Shown here piece after piece: positions 28,646 to 38,074 of a stretch of 64,000 nt of DNA (positions are counted from its first letter, which is position 1; every line of letters starts with the position of its first letter). The DNA comes from Acidobacteria bacterium Ga0074141 (GTDB taxonomy: Bacteria; Acidobacteriota; Blastocatellia; Pyrinomonadales; Pyrinomonadaceae). Location: contig LNDP01000019.1 of the NCBI GenBank assembly GCA_001464665.1, forward strand, positions 62,001-126,000. The letters are read 5' to 3'. Made by a program: the position numbers and the translations under genes. Under the pieces are notes generated by a model that worked only from the letters and a program-made list of their open reading frames with translations, was not told the origin of the DNA and searched no databases.

Positions 28646-29152
28646 ATGAGAAAGACCCACGCTTCCCGAAACCTTTTGCAGCGCACATGCGCGTTTCTTG
28701 TCGTTTTTTCGTTGACGATCGTTTCAACCGTACAGGCCCAGCAGCCGACCGTCTACTCGATCGAGATGGCCGTCGCGAAGGGTAAGAAGTCTGTTGAAAC
28801 GGACGCTGATCTTACATTCAACGAAACAACGGTTTCCATCGTTCCTGATAAACAAAGCATGCGCGAATCGGCAAAGGAGTTTGCATATTCGGACATCAAG
28901 AATATTGACTATTCGTTCGCGAAAAAGCCGATGCTTTCGGGCGGCGGTGCGGTCGCAACCGCTCTGCTCGTTGGCTTCATTTTTGCCCTGCCGTTTCTTT
29001 TCATAAAGAAGAAACGTCACTGGGCCGTGATTCAGACTGAGAATGATTTCGCTGTTTTGCGGCTTGGGACCAACAACCACCGACAGATCGTCGCCGAGTT
29101 TAAGGCTAAGGGCGTTGAAGTCAGCGATCTCAAAGAGGAAGGCAAGAAGTAG
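28646..29152 (+). CDS. Small exported membrane protein, paralogue of the 27325 gene
   Basis: This 168-residue protein has a signal peptide (FLVVFSLTIVSTVQAQ) and a single strong membrane segment (GGGAVATALLVGFIFALPFLFI) followed by a basic KKKRHW. The flanking segments YSDIKNIDYSF and NDFAVLRLGTNNHRQIVAEF match those of the 27325 protein. It has its own promoter-like sequence. A GC-rich hairpin at 29159-29179 may end the transcript. No named family. Confidence 0.72.
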   Translation: MRKTHASRNLLQRTCAFLVVFSLTIVSTVQAQQPTVYSIEMAVAKGKKSVETDADLTFNETTVSIVPDKQSMRESAKEFAYSDIKNIDYSFAKKPMLSGGGAVATALLVGFIFALPFLFIKKKRHWAVIQTENDFAVLRLGTNNHRQIVAEFKAKGVEVSDLKEEGKK

Positions 29153-29155
29153 CGT

Positions 29156-29362
29156 TCAGGCCGCGGACGAATCGCGGCCCGACATTTCATAACCGCAGCG
29201 TGAACAGTAGAGATGCTGTTCACGCTCTTTTTTTGTGTATTCGGCTGAGGCGGGCATTCGGTCAAAGATCAGCTTTTCCTCTGCATCGAGTTCGGAGCGA
29301 TGCCGGAGCCGTAGGCTCTCGCATCTAGGACATCGCCTCTCGTCGGTTCCCTTTTCTGTCAT
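29156..29362 (-). CDS. Small zinc-ribbon-like protein
   Basis: This 68-residue protein has two CxxC pairs, RRCPRCESLRLRH near the N-terminus and LYCSRCGYEM near the C-terminus, consistent with one zinc ribbon. The intervening segment is charged. It converges on the 28646 gene with only 3 bases between stops. No specific family is recognised; it could be a small regulator or a partner of RNA/DNA enzymes. Confidence 0.6.
   Translation of the reverse strand: MTEKGTDERRCPRCESLRLRHRSELDAEEKLIFDRMPASAEYTKKEREQHLYCSRCGYEMSGRDSSAA
29159..29179. terminator. GC hairpin between convergent genes
   Basis: A perfect 7-bp stem GGCCGCG (29159-29165) pairs with CGCGGCC (29173-29179) around a 7-base loop. 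No T run follows, and the stem lies within the last codons of the minus-strand gene. It may reduce read-through in both directions. Confidence 0.4.
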
Positions 29363-29542
29363 ACTTCAAAACTCAGCATATCAAAAGCCACTGGCTCTGG
29401 CCGTATTTTTCTCGGGCGGCTCCGCGTCTTCTTCTCGGCTTCACGCATGAAACTGAAAGTGCGAAATTTACGTTTATGTCGTTTAGGTTTAATATCTAGG
29501 TAATTCGCTCCACCAAATCAATTATTTACCGGAAAACTTGAA

Positions 29543-32320
29543 ATGAAAAAATCGTTCGTCTTGCTCGCTGCCGTCGTCGTTCTCGTTGCGGGTCTCGCAG
29601 CTAGTGCACAGGTTGAAGCCCCATATGATTTTTACGCTCGCGGCCCCTATCGGGACAATGTTCCGAGGCCGCAGTCGATACTTCGCTTTGATGTCGGTAC
29701 GCACCACACGACCTACGGACAAATGGAGCAGGTCATATTCGCCATCGCCAAGGCAGCTCCCGAGCGCGTTAAGATATTCGAGATAGGGACCACGCCGGAG
29801 CACCGGATGCAATACGCGATCGCGATCTCGGCACCCGAGAATATGCAGCGGCTCGACGAGATACGTGCCGCCAACAACCGGCTCACCGATCCGCGAAAAA
29901 TATCAAAGGCTGAAGCAGACCAGATCGCCGCCAGCAATCCCGCCATTGCATGGATGGCGTACACCATCCACGGTAACGAATCGTCTTCGTTCGAGACGAT
30001 GATGCAGGTCGTCTATCAACTTGCCGCCTCAAACGAGCCCGCAACGCTCGATACGCTCAAGAATGTCGTTACGATCGTAATCCCCGGCCAGAATCCGGAT
30101 GGCCACGAACGATTTGCCACATGGTACAACTCGGTGAATGTCGGCAGCCCCGACCGCTTTGCGATCGAGAAGCGCGAGCCGTGGGCAATTTGGGGACGCG
30201 TGAACCATTACCGGTTCAATCTCAACCGCGACACACTTGCCTTCACCCAGAAAGAAAGCCGCAATATGCAGAAGGCTTACATGGAATGGAACGCCCAGGT
30301 CGCCGCCGATCACCACGGCCAGACGGAGCAGTACTTCTTCCCGCCCGTCGCATTGCCGATCAATCCAAACCTGCCGCAGCCTCAATACAACAAATGGCTC
30401 GACGTTTATGGCCGTGCGAATGCCGCTGCTTTTGACAGTAACAAATGGGACTATTACGTTCGCGATATATTCGATGCGTTCTATCCGGGATACTGGGATA
30501 TGTATCCGTCGCTCAACGGAGCGTCTGGGATGACCTACGAGACCGACGGCGGCGGGCCGAACGGGCTCAACTACACCCGCGAGGACGGCACCATCGTCAC
30601 CTTCCGGTCTTCGATCGCTAAGCATTACGTCGCCTCGCTTACAACGCTTGAGACAACGGCGAAAAACAGGGTCGAACGCATTAAGGACTTCTATGATTTC
30701 CGAGCCCGCGGCATGGCCGAACACGCAAACGCGAAAATGAAGCGGATCGTCCTTGAACCGGCCGCGGACCGGGTTAAGACCGCTGACCTCGTCGAAATAC
30801 TCCGTCTCTCGAACATCGAGGTAAAGGTCGCGACCGCTCCGTTCACATCAAATACCTCTCACACTTATTTGGAGAAGAATTCGAGACCGGTTAGGCGAAC
30901 ATTTCCGGCCGGATCTTACGTCATTGATATGGATCAGCCGCAACGGGTGCTGATCAAGGCCATCCTTGAGCCCGACACACCGCAGGACAAGGCGTTCGTC
31001 GAAGACAATATGGCGCGTTTCCGCCGCAATCAGATGCGCGGGCCGGGCCAGCCCAAGGAGCAGTACGGCTTCTACGATGTGACAGCGTGGTCGCTGCCGC
31101 TCGGATTCGGCGTAACCGCTCATTGGACCGAAGAAACCGCCGCCCTTCAAAGCAATTTGGTCGACCAAGCATATCTCGACAACGCTCGCCGAGGCAGCGT
31201 TTCAGGACGTGCCGCCGTCGCCTACATCATCCCGTATGAAACGGACACAACGAGCGCGATGGTGATGCGGCTTCTGCAACAGGGTTACAAGGTAAATGTC
31301 GCAAATCGTCAGTTGAACGCCGGCGGAAGGAATTACCCGGCCGGAACATTTGTTATCCGCATCACCCGCAACCCCGAATCGATCCACGACAGTGTCAGCC
31401 GGTATGCCCGCGAAATGGGAGTTAATGTTACGGCCGTCAACTCCGGTTATTCTGACGAGGGCGATACAAGCGTCGGCGGCGAGGCCGTCAACGCCCTTCG
31501 CCATACGAAGATCGCGGTCGTTGCCGATGAAGGCATCACTCAGGAGTCGTACGGAGCGATCTGGTGGACGTTCGAAAAATACGGCGTTAAGTTCACACCG
31601 ATGCCCTTCGCCGCACTTTCCCGCGGAGCACTCAGAAACTACAACGTTCTGATTATTCCCTCCGGAAATCCGGGGGCAATATTCTCAAACCTTGGCCCCG
31701 GCGGCGTAAATGCTATCAAGCAGTTTGCCCAGCAGGGCGGAACCGTCGTCACGCTTTCGGGCTCCGCTGTTTTCGCAACTCTGAAGGACGTCGGCCTGAC
31801 AACATCAAAGATGGTCGGATCTGATGAGGACGAGCAAAAAGGAAAGGTTCCCGATGAAAAGCCGACCGCATCGCCTTCGCCAACGCCGAGCGATCAGATG
31901 CCCGAGGTCGGCCAAAACCTCCCGCCAATCGCATCGCCCTCGGCAGACGCCAATAAGGTTCCGGAGTCCCTCGCCGGGGCGATGTTTCGGGCAACTGTGG
32001 ACCGCACCAACTACATCAATTACGGCGTAAGTCAAAATGAGATTCCGGTGCTGCTCCAGACGGGCTATTTCTTCCGCTACTCAAAGGAAGGTACGAACGC
32101 CGTCGTCTTCGACGCAAACCCGGCAAAACCGATCACCATTTCGGGTTTCGTCTGGGAAGGAAACACCGAACGTCTTCTAAAGGGAACGTCCTATATCATT
32201 GACGAATCTGTCGGCGGCGGCCGCGTCGTCCTTTTCGCCGAGGATCCGTTCTACCGCGGGATGACGCGATCAACCACGCGGCAGTTTTTTAACTCGATAC
32301 TCTTCAATGGTATCTTTTGA
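29543..32320 (+). CDS. Secreted M14-family zinc carboxypeptidase
   Basis: A 925-residue protein with signal peptide (FVLLAAVVVLVAGLAASAQ). The M14 zinc site is seen as HGNESSSFE (HxxE), with GQNPDGHERF and the later His in AADHHGQTEQYFFPP. The catalytic Glu probably lies in MTYETDGGG. A long C-terminal extension contains a Rossmann-like stretch (TKIAVVADEGITQESYGAIWWTFE) and a Pro/Ser-rich linker (TASPSPTPS) near residue 770. Large M14 proteins of this kind are common in Acidobacteria and Bacteroidota. It is first in a run with the SRPBCC and DUF2911 genes. Confidence 0.88.
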   Translation: MKKSFVLLAAVVVLVAGLAASAQVEAPYDFYARGPYRDNVPRPQSILRFDVGTHHTTYGQMEQVIFAIAKAAPERVKIFEIGTTPEHRMQYAIAISAPENMQRLDEIRAANNRLTDPRKISKAEADQIAASNPAIAWMAYTIHGNESSSFETMMQVVYQLAASNEPATLDTLKNVVTIVIPGQNPDGHERFATWYNSVNVGSPDRFAIEKREPWAIWGRVNHYRFNLNRDTLAFTQKESRNMQKAYMEWNAQVAADHHGQTEQYFFPPVALPINPNLPQPQYNKWLDVYGRANAAAFDSNKWDYYVRDIFDAFYPGYWDMYPSLNGASGMTYETDGGGPNGLNYTREDGTIVTFRSSIAKHYVASLTTLETTAKNRVERIKDFYDFRARGMAEHANAKMKRIVLEPAADRVKTADLVEILRLSNIEVKVATAPFTSNTSHTYLEKNSRPVRRTFPAGSYVIDMDQPQRVLIKAILEPDTPQDKAFVEDNMARFRRNQMRGPGQPKEQYGFYDVTAWSLPLGFGVTAHWTEETAALQSNLVDQAYLDNARRGSVSGRAAVAYIIPYETDTTSAMVMRLLQQGYKVNVANRQLNAGGRNYPAGTFVIRITRNPESIHDSVSRYAREMGVNVTAVNSGYSDEGDTSVGGEAVNALRHTKIAVVADEGITQESYGAIWWTFEKYGVKFTPMPFAALSRGALRNYNVLIIPSGNPGAIFSNLGPGGVNAIKQFAQQGGTVVTLSGSAVFATLKDVGLTTSKMVGSDEDEQKGKVPDEKPTASPSPTPSDQMPEVGQNLPPIASPSADANKVPESLAGAMFRATVDRTNYINYGVSQNEIPVLLQTGYFFRYSKEGTNAVVFDANPAKPITISGFVWEGNTERLLKGTSYIIDESVGGGRVVLFAEDPFYRGMTRSTTRQFFNSILFNGIF

Positions 32321-32331
32321 TGTAGAGTTTT

Positions 32332-32817
32332 ATGTTCACTGTTAAGGCTGGTTATACCGATCAGGTCGAGCTCGATGCTCCGCTCGAGCGTGTCCGTGAG
32401 TTCTTTGCCGATCTAGCGAACTTTGCGGCCCTTATGCCGGGCGTCGCTCAGGTTGTCATTGACCGCAAAGGAATAGCCCATTGGGATATCGAAACGATCA
32501 TCCCGGTCGTCGGTTCGATGCGGCAGCGGTTCATGCTCGAGCTGGCGGAGGACACGGAGGATCGCATCGAGTGGTTCCCGATCCGGGAAGAGACGCGGAA
32601 TTTTCTTCGCTTCTCGGCGGATTTCCTCGCTCGGTCCTCGGATCGTACGATGGTTCAATTTACTCAAATGGTCGAGATGCGGCGACAGAACGCTCGCGAC
32701 CTCCACACGCTTGCCGGACTTGCCGGCGAAACGATAATCAATAATGAGATGACACGCCGGGTGACGGAAATGATCCAGGTCTTCATCACCCGAGCAAAGG
32801 AGAAACTAGAAAAATGA
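32332..32817 (+). CDS. SRPBCC (START/polyketide cyclase-like) family protein
   Basis: A 161-residue soluble protein with the helix-grip fold signature: APLERVREFFADLANFAALMPGV at the start, an alternating strand core (AHWDIETIIPVVGSMRQRFML) and a long C-terminal amphipathic helix (NNEMTRRVTEMIQVFITRAKEKLE). The fold binds hydrophobic ligands in a cavity; the ligand cannot be told. It begins 11 bases after the M14 gene and overlaps the next gene by four bases (ATGA). Confidence 0.75.
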   Translation: MFTVKAGYTDQVELDAPLERVREFFADLANFAALMPGVAQVVIDRKGIAHWDIETIIPVVGSMRQRFMLELAEDTEDRIEWFPIREETRNFLRFSADFLARSSDRTMVQFTQMVEMRRQNARDLHTLAGLAGETIINNEMTRRVTEMIQVFITRAKEKLEK

Positions 32818-33662
32818 GAACAAAAGGGTTGCTATTTTTTATGCTTGTAGCCGCTTTCGCGGTTGCCGTTTCAGCACAGGTCACCATTCCGCGTGAAAGT
32901 AATTTCCAGGAGACCTCGCAGATGATCGGCGATACCAAGATATCGGTCTCGTTGCATCGCCCGAACGTCAAGGGCCGTAAGATCTGGGGCGGACTCGTTC
33001 CCTACAATGAGGTCTGGCGCACAGGTGCGAACAACTCCACCGTTTTCGAAACGCCGATCGATGTCATGATAAACGGCCAGAAACTAGCGAAGGGCAAGTA
33101 TGCTGTTTTCACCCTCCCGACAACTGGCAATTGGACCCTCATCTTTAACAAGAACTGGAATCAATGGGGAGCCTACACCTACGAGCCCAAGGACGACGTC
33201 CTGAAGGTTGAGGTGACGCCGCGGCAGTCCGAGTTTCACGAGACGATGTCGATCGAGTTTGAAAAAGTCGTCGGCAGCACAGCGGAAGTGACCATTCGCT
33301 GGGAGAATGTTGCCGTGCCGTTCACGGTTGATGTGGGTGATTTCAATGCCCGTTGGGTAAATGACAATCGCCGCCGGACGTTGAACGAGCGAATGACTTT
33401 GGCAAGCTACGTACTCTCGCAGAAGATGACCGGCAGCTATGCCGATGCCTTATCGTGGGTCGAGGAAGCCGAACGGATGAACAAAACCTTTGGCGTGCTT
33501 TCGCTCAAGGCCAGACTGCTTGGTGAAATGGGCCGAAAGGCAGATGCGGTCGCAGCCGGCGAGGCCGCGCTAGCCGTGGGCCGAGCATCGACGCCTCCCG
33601 CAAGTCAGAATGCCTTGACCGCCCTTGAGAATCAGATAAAGGGGTGGAGAGGAACTAACTAA
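32814..33662 (+). CDS. Secreted DUF2911 domain protein with C-terminal helical repeat
   Basis: This 282-residue protein has a signal peptide (LLFFMLVAAFAVAVSAQ). The DUF2911 core is clear: ISVSLHRPNVKGRKIWGGLVPYNEVWRTGANNSTVFETP and AKGKYAVFTLPTTGNWTLIFNKNWNQWGAYTY. The C-terminal part (SYADALSWVEEAERMNKTFGVLSLKARLLGEMG) looks like TPR-type helices. Family function is unknown; the M14-SRPBCC-DUF2911 order suggests a shared envelope role. A strong terminator follows. Confidence 0.9.
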   Translation: MRTKGLLFFMLVAAFAVAVSAQVTIPRESNFQETSQMIGDTKISVSLHRPNVKGRKIWGGLVPYNEVWRTGANNSTVFETPIDVMINGQKLAKGKYAVFTLPTTGNWTLIFNKNWNQWGAYTYEPKDDVLKVEVTPRQSEFHETMSIEFEKVVGSTAEVTIRWENVAVPFTVDVGDFNARWVNDNRRRTLNERMTLASYVLSQKMTGSYADALSWVEEAERMNKTFGVLSLKARLLGEMGRKADAVAAGEAALAVGRASTPPASQNALTALENQIKGWRGTN

Positions 33663-33684
33663 GGGGCTATTTTTAATTTTTGCC

Positions 33685-33732
33685 GTATCCTGTCAATTCT
33701 TGCGTCTTTAGAATTGACGGGATACTTTTTTT
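33685..33732 (+). terminator. Strong intrinsic terminator after the DUF2911 gene
   Basis: A 16-bp stem (33685-33700 with 33710-33725, one G-U pair) with a 9-base loop is followed by seven Ts (33726-33732). Confidence 0.92.
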
Positions 33733-33775
33733 GGGGTAATCTCTTATTGAAATTGGTTTTCAGTTTCGCAAACAA

Positions 33776-34048
33776 ATGCAGACCCAGTTAAAACAGCAGT
33801 TCGCCCCGATAGCCAATGACGAGAAACGAATAGACGTATCGCTCGAAGACGGAAAAGCCGTGATCAAGATGGCCACATGGATCGACGGGCTCGGGTGGAG
33901 CACGCAAAAGACGATAGCTCTCGAGACCGAACTCGTTGAGGACCTGCATCGCGCACTTGCCAGTGCCAGGGTCCGATTGCGTTCTGCTGAAAGCGACGAG
34001 GGTTCGGATGTTTCTGCTCGTGTCCTGAGTTTCCCGTCCGCATCATAG
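33776..34048 (+). CDS. Small hypothetical protein
   Basis: A 90-residue soluble protein: a short charged N-terminal part, a beta-like middle (IDVSLEDGKAVIKMATWIDGLGWSTQKTIAL) and a helix (ETELVEDLHRALASARVRLR). It is bounded by terminators on both sides, so it is a single-gene unit. No family recognised. Confidence 0.65.
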   Translation: MQTQLKQQFAPIANDEKRIDVSLEDGKAVIKMATWIDGLGWSTQKTIALETELVEDLHRALASARVRLRSAESDEGSDVSARVLSFPSAS

Positions 34049-34072
34049 TTTCTTCCCCCTGAAAAAAACTAA

Positions 34073-34106
34073 AGCCGGGCCCGAAAGAGCCCGGCTATTT
34101 TTATTT
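34073..34106. terminator. Bidirectional terminator between convergent genes
   Basis: Stem AGCCGGGC (34073-34080) with GCCCGGCT (34089-34096), 8-base loop, T-rich tail to the right and A-rich flank to the left. It lies between the 33776 gene and the ferritin-like gene. Confidence 0.85.
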
Positions 34107-34119
34107 GATGCGACGAAGC

Positions 34120-34581
34120 CTAGCTGACTTCGCGAAGTACTATCCGCTCGGTACCTGCTTTTGCCGTTCTTTCAGACGTAAGCTTTTCGAGTTCCTCGAT
34201 GTGCATCTGCTCATCGGAGATCTGCCCCTCAAGCCAGAACTTTTGCGGCAGGTCGTTGTCGTCGCAGGCCGCCCAAGCAGCCATGTAAGCCGCCATCGCT
34301 TCCCTTTCTAGTTCAAGGGCTTGCGAAAGCATTTCCTTGAGCTCGACCGATTGGCGGATCATCGCCGGTTCGACCGAAGGAATGCCGCCGAGGGCTACGA
34401 TCTTATCGCCGAGCACCTCCGCGTGGTCCTGAGCCTCTTCGGCCTGATCCCGGAAAAAGCCCTTGAAGACTTCCCGGTCCGTACCCGTTACCAAATAGCT
34501 GTGTTGAGAATACTGGATAACGCCGGCGAGTTCGCAGGCCAACGCCTTATTCAGATTTTCGATCAATTCTTGTCGTCCCAT
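34120..34581 (-). CDS. Ferritin-like / bacterioferritin-type protein
   Basis: A 153-residue four-helix-bundle protein with the di-iron pattern: ACELAGVIQYSQHSYLV (Glu), AEEAQDHAEVLGDKIVALGG (ExxH), LEREAMAAYMAAW and SDEQMHIEELEKL (ExxH-like). Such proteins store iron or handle oxidants. The ATG follows a clear AGGAGAGAT ribosome site. No heme-ligand Met is assigned. It is probably a single-gene unit. Confidence 0.85.
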   Translation of the reverse strand: MGRQELIENLNKALACELAGVIQYSQHSYLVTGTDREVFKGFFRDQAEEAQDHAEVLGDKIVALGGIPSVEPAMIRQSVELKEMLSQALELEREAMAAYMAAWAACDDNDLPQKFWLEGQISDEQMHIEELEKLTSERTAKAGTERIVLREVS

Positions 34582-34727
34582 ATCTCTCCTTTGGGTTTAA
34601 CCCTTATTCGAGAGTTTAGCGGCGATGCCCCCAACTGTCAAACTAACTCGTTTATTTGCAACAATTAGTATTGAATTGCAATTTCATTTGCTGATCGAAG
34701 ATAGGAGGAAAGGAAGCTCAACCGGCC

Positions 34728-35480
34728 TTAGGTTATCGTTCCGCCATCAACGGTGATTATCTCGCCGTTCATATAAGAATTTCGCGAGCTGACAATGAAA
34801 GCGGCAAACTCAGCGAGTTCTTCCGGACGACCGAGCCTGCGAAGCGAGACCCAGTTCTCATGAGCCTCAAGCAATCGAGCCGGAAGCGTGTTTCCGAGAT
34901 CGGTGTCGAAGATACCGGCCGCGATCGCGTTAACGGTGATGCCAAAGTTCGCCGCCTCGCGTGAGAGGCACTTTGTAAAACCGATCATCGCCGCCTTTGA
35001 TGTCGCATAGTGAACCGAGGTCGGAAGAGCACGGATCGCGCCGATACTCGTGATATTGAGAATCGTGCCCCCGCTCCGGCGGCGGATCATCTGTTTATAG
35101 AACGGCTTAGTGACAGAAAAAAGGCTGTCAACGTTGGTATCAACGACCCAGTCCCACGAGCGGTCCGTGGTTGTAGCAAAATTATCCGCCTTGTTAACAG
35201 CCGCGTTGTTAACAAGAATATCGATGTGTCCAAAGGCTTCAACGACCTCTCTTGCCACACGTTTCATCCCCACGCGATCGGTAACTGATACCTTGAAGGC
35301 CGCAGCCTTGCGGCCAAAGGCCTCGATCTTGGCCTTCACCGTCTCGGCGAGGTCATCACTCGAGTGATAATTGAACGCGACATCCGCACCTTCGCGAGCG
35401 AAAATTTCACACAATGCGGCGCCGATGCCGCGTGTGCCGCCGGATACGAACGCCGTTCTTCCTTCCAATAACAGGGTCAA
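34728..35480 (-). CDS. SDR-family oxidoreductase (FabG-like)
   Basis: A 250-residue short-chain dehydrogenase with NAD(P)-binding GGTRGIGAAL, the NNAA motif (VNNAAVNK), a catalytic Ser in LNITSIG and YxxxK in HYATSKAAM. The start codon is TTG, supported by a GAGGAG ribosome site 8 bases upstream and by the lack of a nearby ATG. FabG, missing from the fab operon, has this fold, so this gene is one candidate; substrate is not evident. Confidence 0.88.
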   Translation of the reverse strand: MTLLLEGRTAFVSGGTRGIGAALCEIFAREGADVAFNYHSSDDLAETVKAKIEAFGRKAAAFKVSVTDRVGMKRVAREVVEAFGHIDILVNNAAVNKADNFATTTDRSWDWVVDTNVDSLFSVTKPFYKQMIRRRSGGTILNITSIGAIRALPTSVHYATSKAAMIGFTKCLSREAANFGITVNAIAAGIFDTDLGNTLPARLLEAHENWVSLRRLGRPEELAEFAAFIVSSRNSYMNGEIITVDGGTIT

Positions 35481-35579
35481 GCAGGGATCTCCTCAAAAAC
35501 AAGTACTCGATGCAAAAACATAAGGTTAAATTACTGCAGATTATCTGGCAAGCGTAGGTGTGAAATGAGGTCGAGAAGA

Positions 35580-36764
35580 CTAAGCGGCCGCAAGTTTGGG
35601 CTGCTCGGCAAATTGTGCCGGGAGCAATGCAGCGATCTCACGGACTATCCGCTCGGTCGAATCCGGTAGAGTGACATTGGCTGTTGCATCCTTCATTCGG
35701 CGATATTTTGTCTCGTCCTCGATAAGCGAGCGTATCGCGGGAACAATGTCTGCCGAGCGTTCAAGAATGATACCAGCTCCGTTATTGGCAACAAGGTCGA
35801 AGGTGCCGGCCTCTTGAGGCATCGGCGGAGTTGTCGCGTCGGCAATTATTGGTAAGCGACAAGCGAGAGCCTCGAAGGTCGTCAACCCGCCGAGTTTTGA
35901 GACCATGACGTTCGCCGACTGCATCAGCTTTTCGATCTCATCGGAGTAACCGATCACCTTCACCGGGAATTTGGCGTGCTTCGCTATCTCTTCCGCTTCG
36001 GCTCTGAGAGTTTCATTCCTTCCGGCCAGGAATATCGCTTGAACATCAAGTTCGCCGCGGACGAGCTCCTTGAAAATGGCGGGTATATTGCCGCCCCCGA
36101 CCCAGCCGGCGTTGACGAAGACGGTAAACTTTTCGGGGTCCAGCCCAAAGGCCTTCCGAGCTGTCTGTGCATCGGCCTCGTTAACTTCCCTGAACTTAGA
36201 ATGCACTGGCATCCCCGAGACCTTTATACGCGTCGGGTCGACGCCATAGTCGATCAACTGCCGCCTTGCGTCTTCATTCGCAACCAGATACAAAGACACG
36301 TCATTGCAGGCCCATCCTTTCCAGAAGCCGTAGCCGGGATCGGTTACAACCGTAACGAGCGGTATCTGCCCAAGCAAGTTCAGCTCCCGAAGTATGCGGG
36401 CGAAGATGTGCTGGGTCAATGGATGGACGCTCACAACTATGTGAGGACACCATTTTTCAAAAACGTCGCGGAGATAAACCATGCACCGCCGCTGGAAAAA
36501 CTCACGTGTCTCCGGGCGGAATCGATTGACCGCCCAGTAAACATATTTCATCCAGCTCTGCCTGTGCCGCAGTACCCAGTTATATGTGCTAACAAGCTTT
36601 TCGGTGATGTGATGGCTGTCTTCGACCGCCTTGATCACCCGCACTGCGGCAGATTCGCCATGCCAAAAACGCTCAACGCCATCGACCAACGCTTTAGCGG
36701 CGGAGCGATGTCCGCCGCCTGTGTCAGACGATATTATTAGGATCTTTGGAGCCGTTGACTGCAT
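35580..36764 (-). CDS. MGDG-synthase-like glycosyltransferase (GT28)
   Basis: A 394-residue glycosyltransferase. The N-terminal acceptor domain begins KILIISSDTGGGHRSAAKAL, the hallmark of monogalactosyldiacylglycerol synthase-like and processive diacylglycerol glucosyltransferases. The C-terminal GT-B half includes FVNAGWVGGGNIP and SKLGGLTTFEALACRLPII for nucleotide-sugar binding. It is likely a membrane-associated enzyme making glycolipids. It lies 23 bases after the radical SAM gene and is probably cotranscribed with it. Confidence 0.88.
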   Translation of the reverse strand: MQSTAPKILIISSDTGGGHRSAAKALVDGVERFWHGESAAVRVIKAVEDSHHITEKLVSTYNWVLRHRQSWMKYVYWAVNRFRPETREFFQRRCMVYLRDVFEKWCPHIVVSVHPLTQHIFARILRELNLLGQIPLVTVVTDPGYGFWKGWACNDVSLYLVANEDARRQLIDYGVDPTRIKVSGMPVHSKFREVNEADAQTARKAFGLDPEKFTVFVNAGWVGGGNIPAIFKELVRGELDVQAIFLAGRNETLRAEAEEIAKHAKFPVKVIGYSDEIEKLMQSANVMVSKLGGLTTFEALACRLPIIADATTPPMPQEAGTFDLVANNGAGIILERSADIVPAIRSLIEDETKYRRMKDATANVTLPDSTERIVREIAALLPAQFAEQPKLAAA

Positions 36765-36787
36765 TGCAGGTAGTAAGGCCGCGGTCG

Positions 36788-37948
36788 TTAAGCCTTGAGA
36801 GCGACCTCACGCCCGACCGAGAAGCCGGACTCCTTTGCGGCTTTTCGAATGTCTCGCTCAAGCTTCTTGATCTTGATCAGATGCCCGGCGTTGAATGGCA
36901 ACGAAGGATAAAAACAATTCGATTCGTGAGTGCAGTAGCAGCCCGCCCCCGCTTCTTTCCTCCGAGCCTTCATCAGGTCTGTTTGCCAGGCCGTCTGGAA
37001 GTTCCAATCGTAATCACGCAGATTCAGCACGTCAGGCTTATTTTCACACGATGACAAAGCGCCGTTATCGTAGATCACCGCACCTGCGCTTCCGGCGTAG
37101 CACTTAAGCTGTGCCTTATTCTCTTCTTTCGTCTTTGTGATGACGTCGTGCATGTAGATATCGACTGCGGCTTTGAAGATACCCGACTTTCCGCCGTACA
37201 TATTCTTAAGCGCAGCGTTCTTCGTGTCCTCAAGGATCATATGAGAAAGCTGAGTATACCTTTCGGGGTCGAATTCGAGCTCCGTCGGATCAGCCGAGGG
37301 CGGGCGGATATAGTTGATGTTCACCTTATCCGGCTTCAAGTCATGCTTCAGAAAGTCGTACCAGTCAAAGATCGTGTCTTGGTTCGACCGCATCACACAG
37401 GTACAGGTCTGGATATCCAATCGCGGGTATTGCTCCCGCTTCATCTGCTGAAGTGTTCGAGCCGTGTGGATCGCCTTATCCCAACTTCCCTCTTTCCCAC
37501 GGATCTTCTCGTGAGATTCCTTCATCCCGTCGATGCCAAGCGCGACGGTTACGTTTAGATCGGGACACTCATCCATGATCTTAGTGACGTCCGGAAAGAT
37601 CCGCGGATGGATCTGTCCGTTCGACATCAGGTAAACTGAATCGAGCTTGTTGTTCTCGTAAAACCCGCGAACGATCTCCGGAAGGTCTTTCCTTGTAAAA
37701 GGCTCGCCGCCCGCTAGAACCAGTACGCCAAGGTTTCCGCCGAGCGTTTCGGATATCCGCGCGATCTCGTCCGTTTTCATCTGGAGCTTCTTGCGCGGCC
37801 GATCATCGAGTTCCTCGGTGAAAAAACAATGCGTGCAACGCATATCGCACACACTCGTAACAAGTATGTTTAAAAATATCGGCGAGATTGGCTTCCCTAC
37901 CAAAATACTCGCGTACCGCTTGAAAATCTCTTTAGTCGTAAAGTCCAT
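36788..37948 (-). CDS. Radical SAM/SPASM domain enzyme
   Basis: A 386-residue protein. The radical SAM cluster motif CDMRCTHC supplies Cys34, Cys38 and Cys41 (CxxxCxxC). LAGGEPFTRKDLPEIV is the GGE SAM-binding segment. The C-terminal SPASM-like region has Cys residues in LKCYAGSAG, LSSCENKP and GAGCYCTHESNCFYPS for auxiliary iron-sulphur clusters. SPASM enzymes usually modify peptides, but no small precursor gene is seen next door. The partner is a glycolipid glycosyltransferase, so a lipid or sugar substrate is possible. Substrate unknown. Confidence 0.9.
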   Translation of the reverse strand: MDFTTKEIFKRYASILVGKPISPIFLNILVTSVCDMRCTHCFFTEELDDRPRKKLQMKTDEIARISETLGGNLGVLVLAGGEPFTRKDLPEIVRGFYENNKLDSVYLMSNGQIHPRIFPDVTKIMDECPDLNVTVALGIDGMKESHEKIRGKEGSWDKAIHTARTLQQMKREQYPRLDIQTCTCVMRSNQDTIFDWYDFLKHDLKPDKVNINYIRPPSADPTELEFDPERYTQLSHMILEDTKNAALKNMYGGKSGIFKAAVDIYMHDVITKTKEENKAQLKCYAGSAGAVIYDNGALSSCENKPDVLNLRDYDWNFQTAWQTDLMKARRKEAGAGCYCTHESNCFYPSLPFNAGHLIKIKKLERDIRKAAKESGFSVGREVALKA

Positions 37949-38074
37949 GTTTTGTACACACTCCGACGGCCAGCGGCAATTTCCTAAAGGCCGTCCATCT
38001 CTAATTTATCTTATTCGTCGAACAAAGGAAATCAAATCGGCCCCTATTCCGTCACAAGAAGCAATAAAAATATC

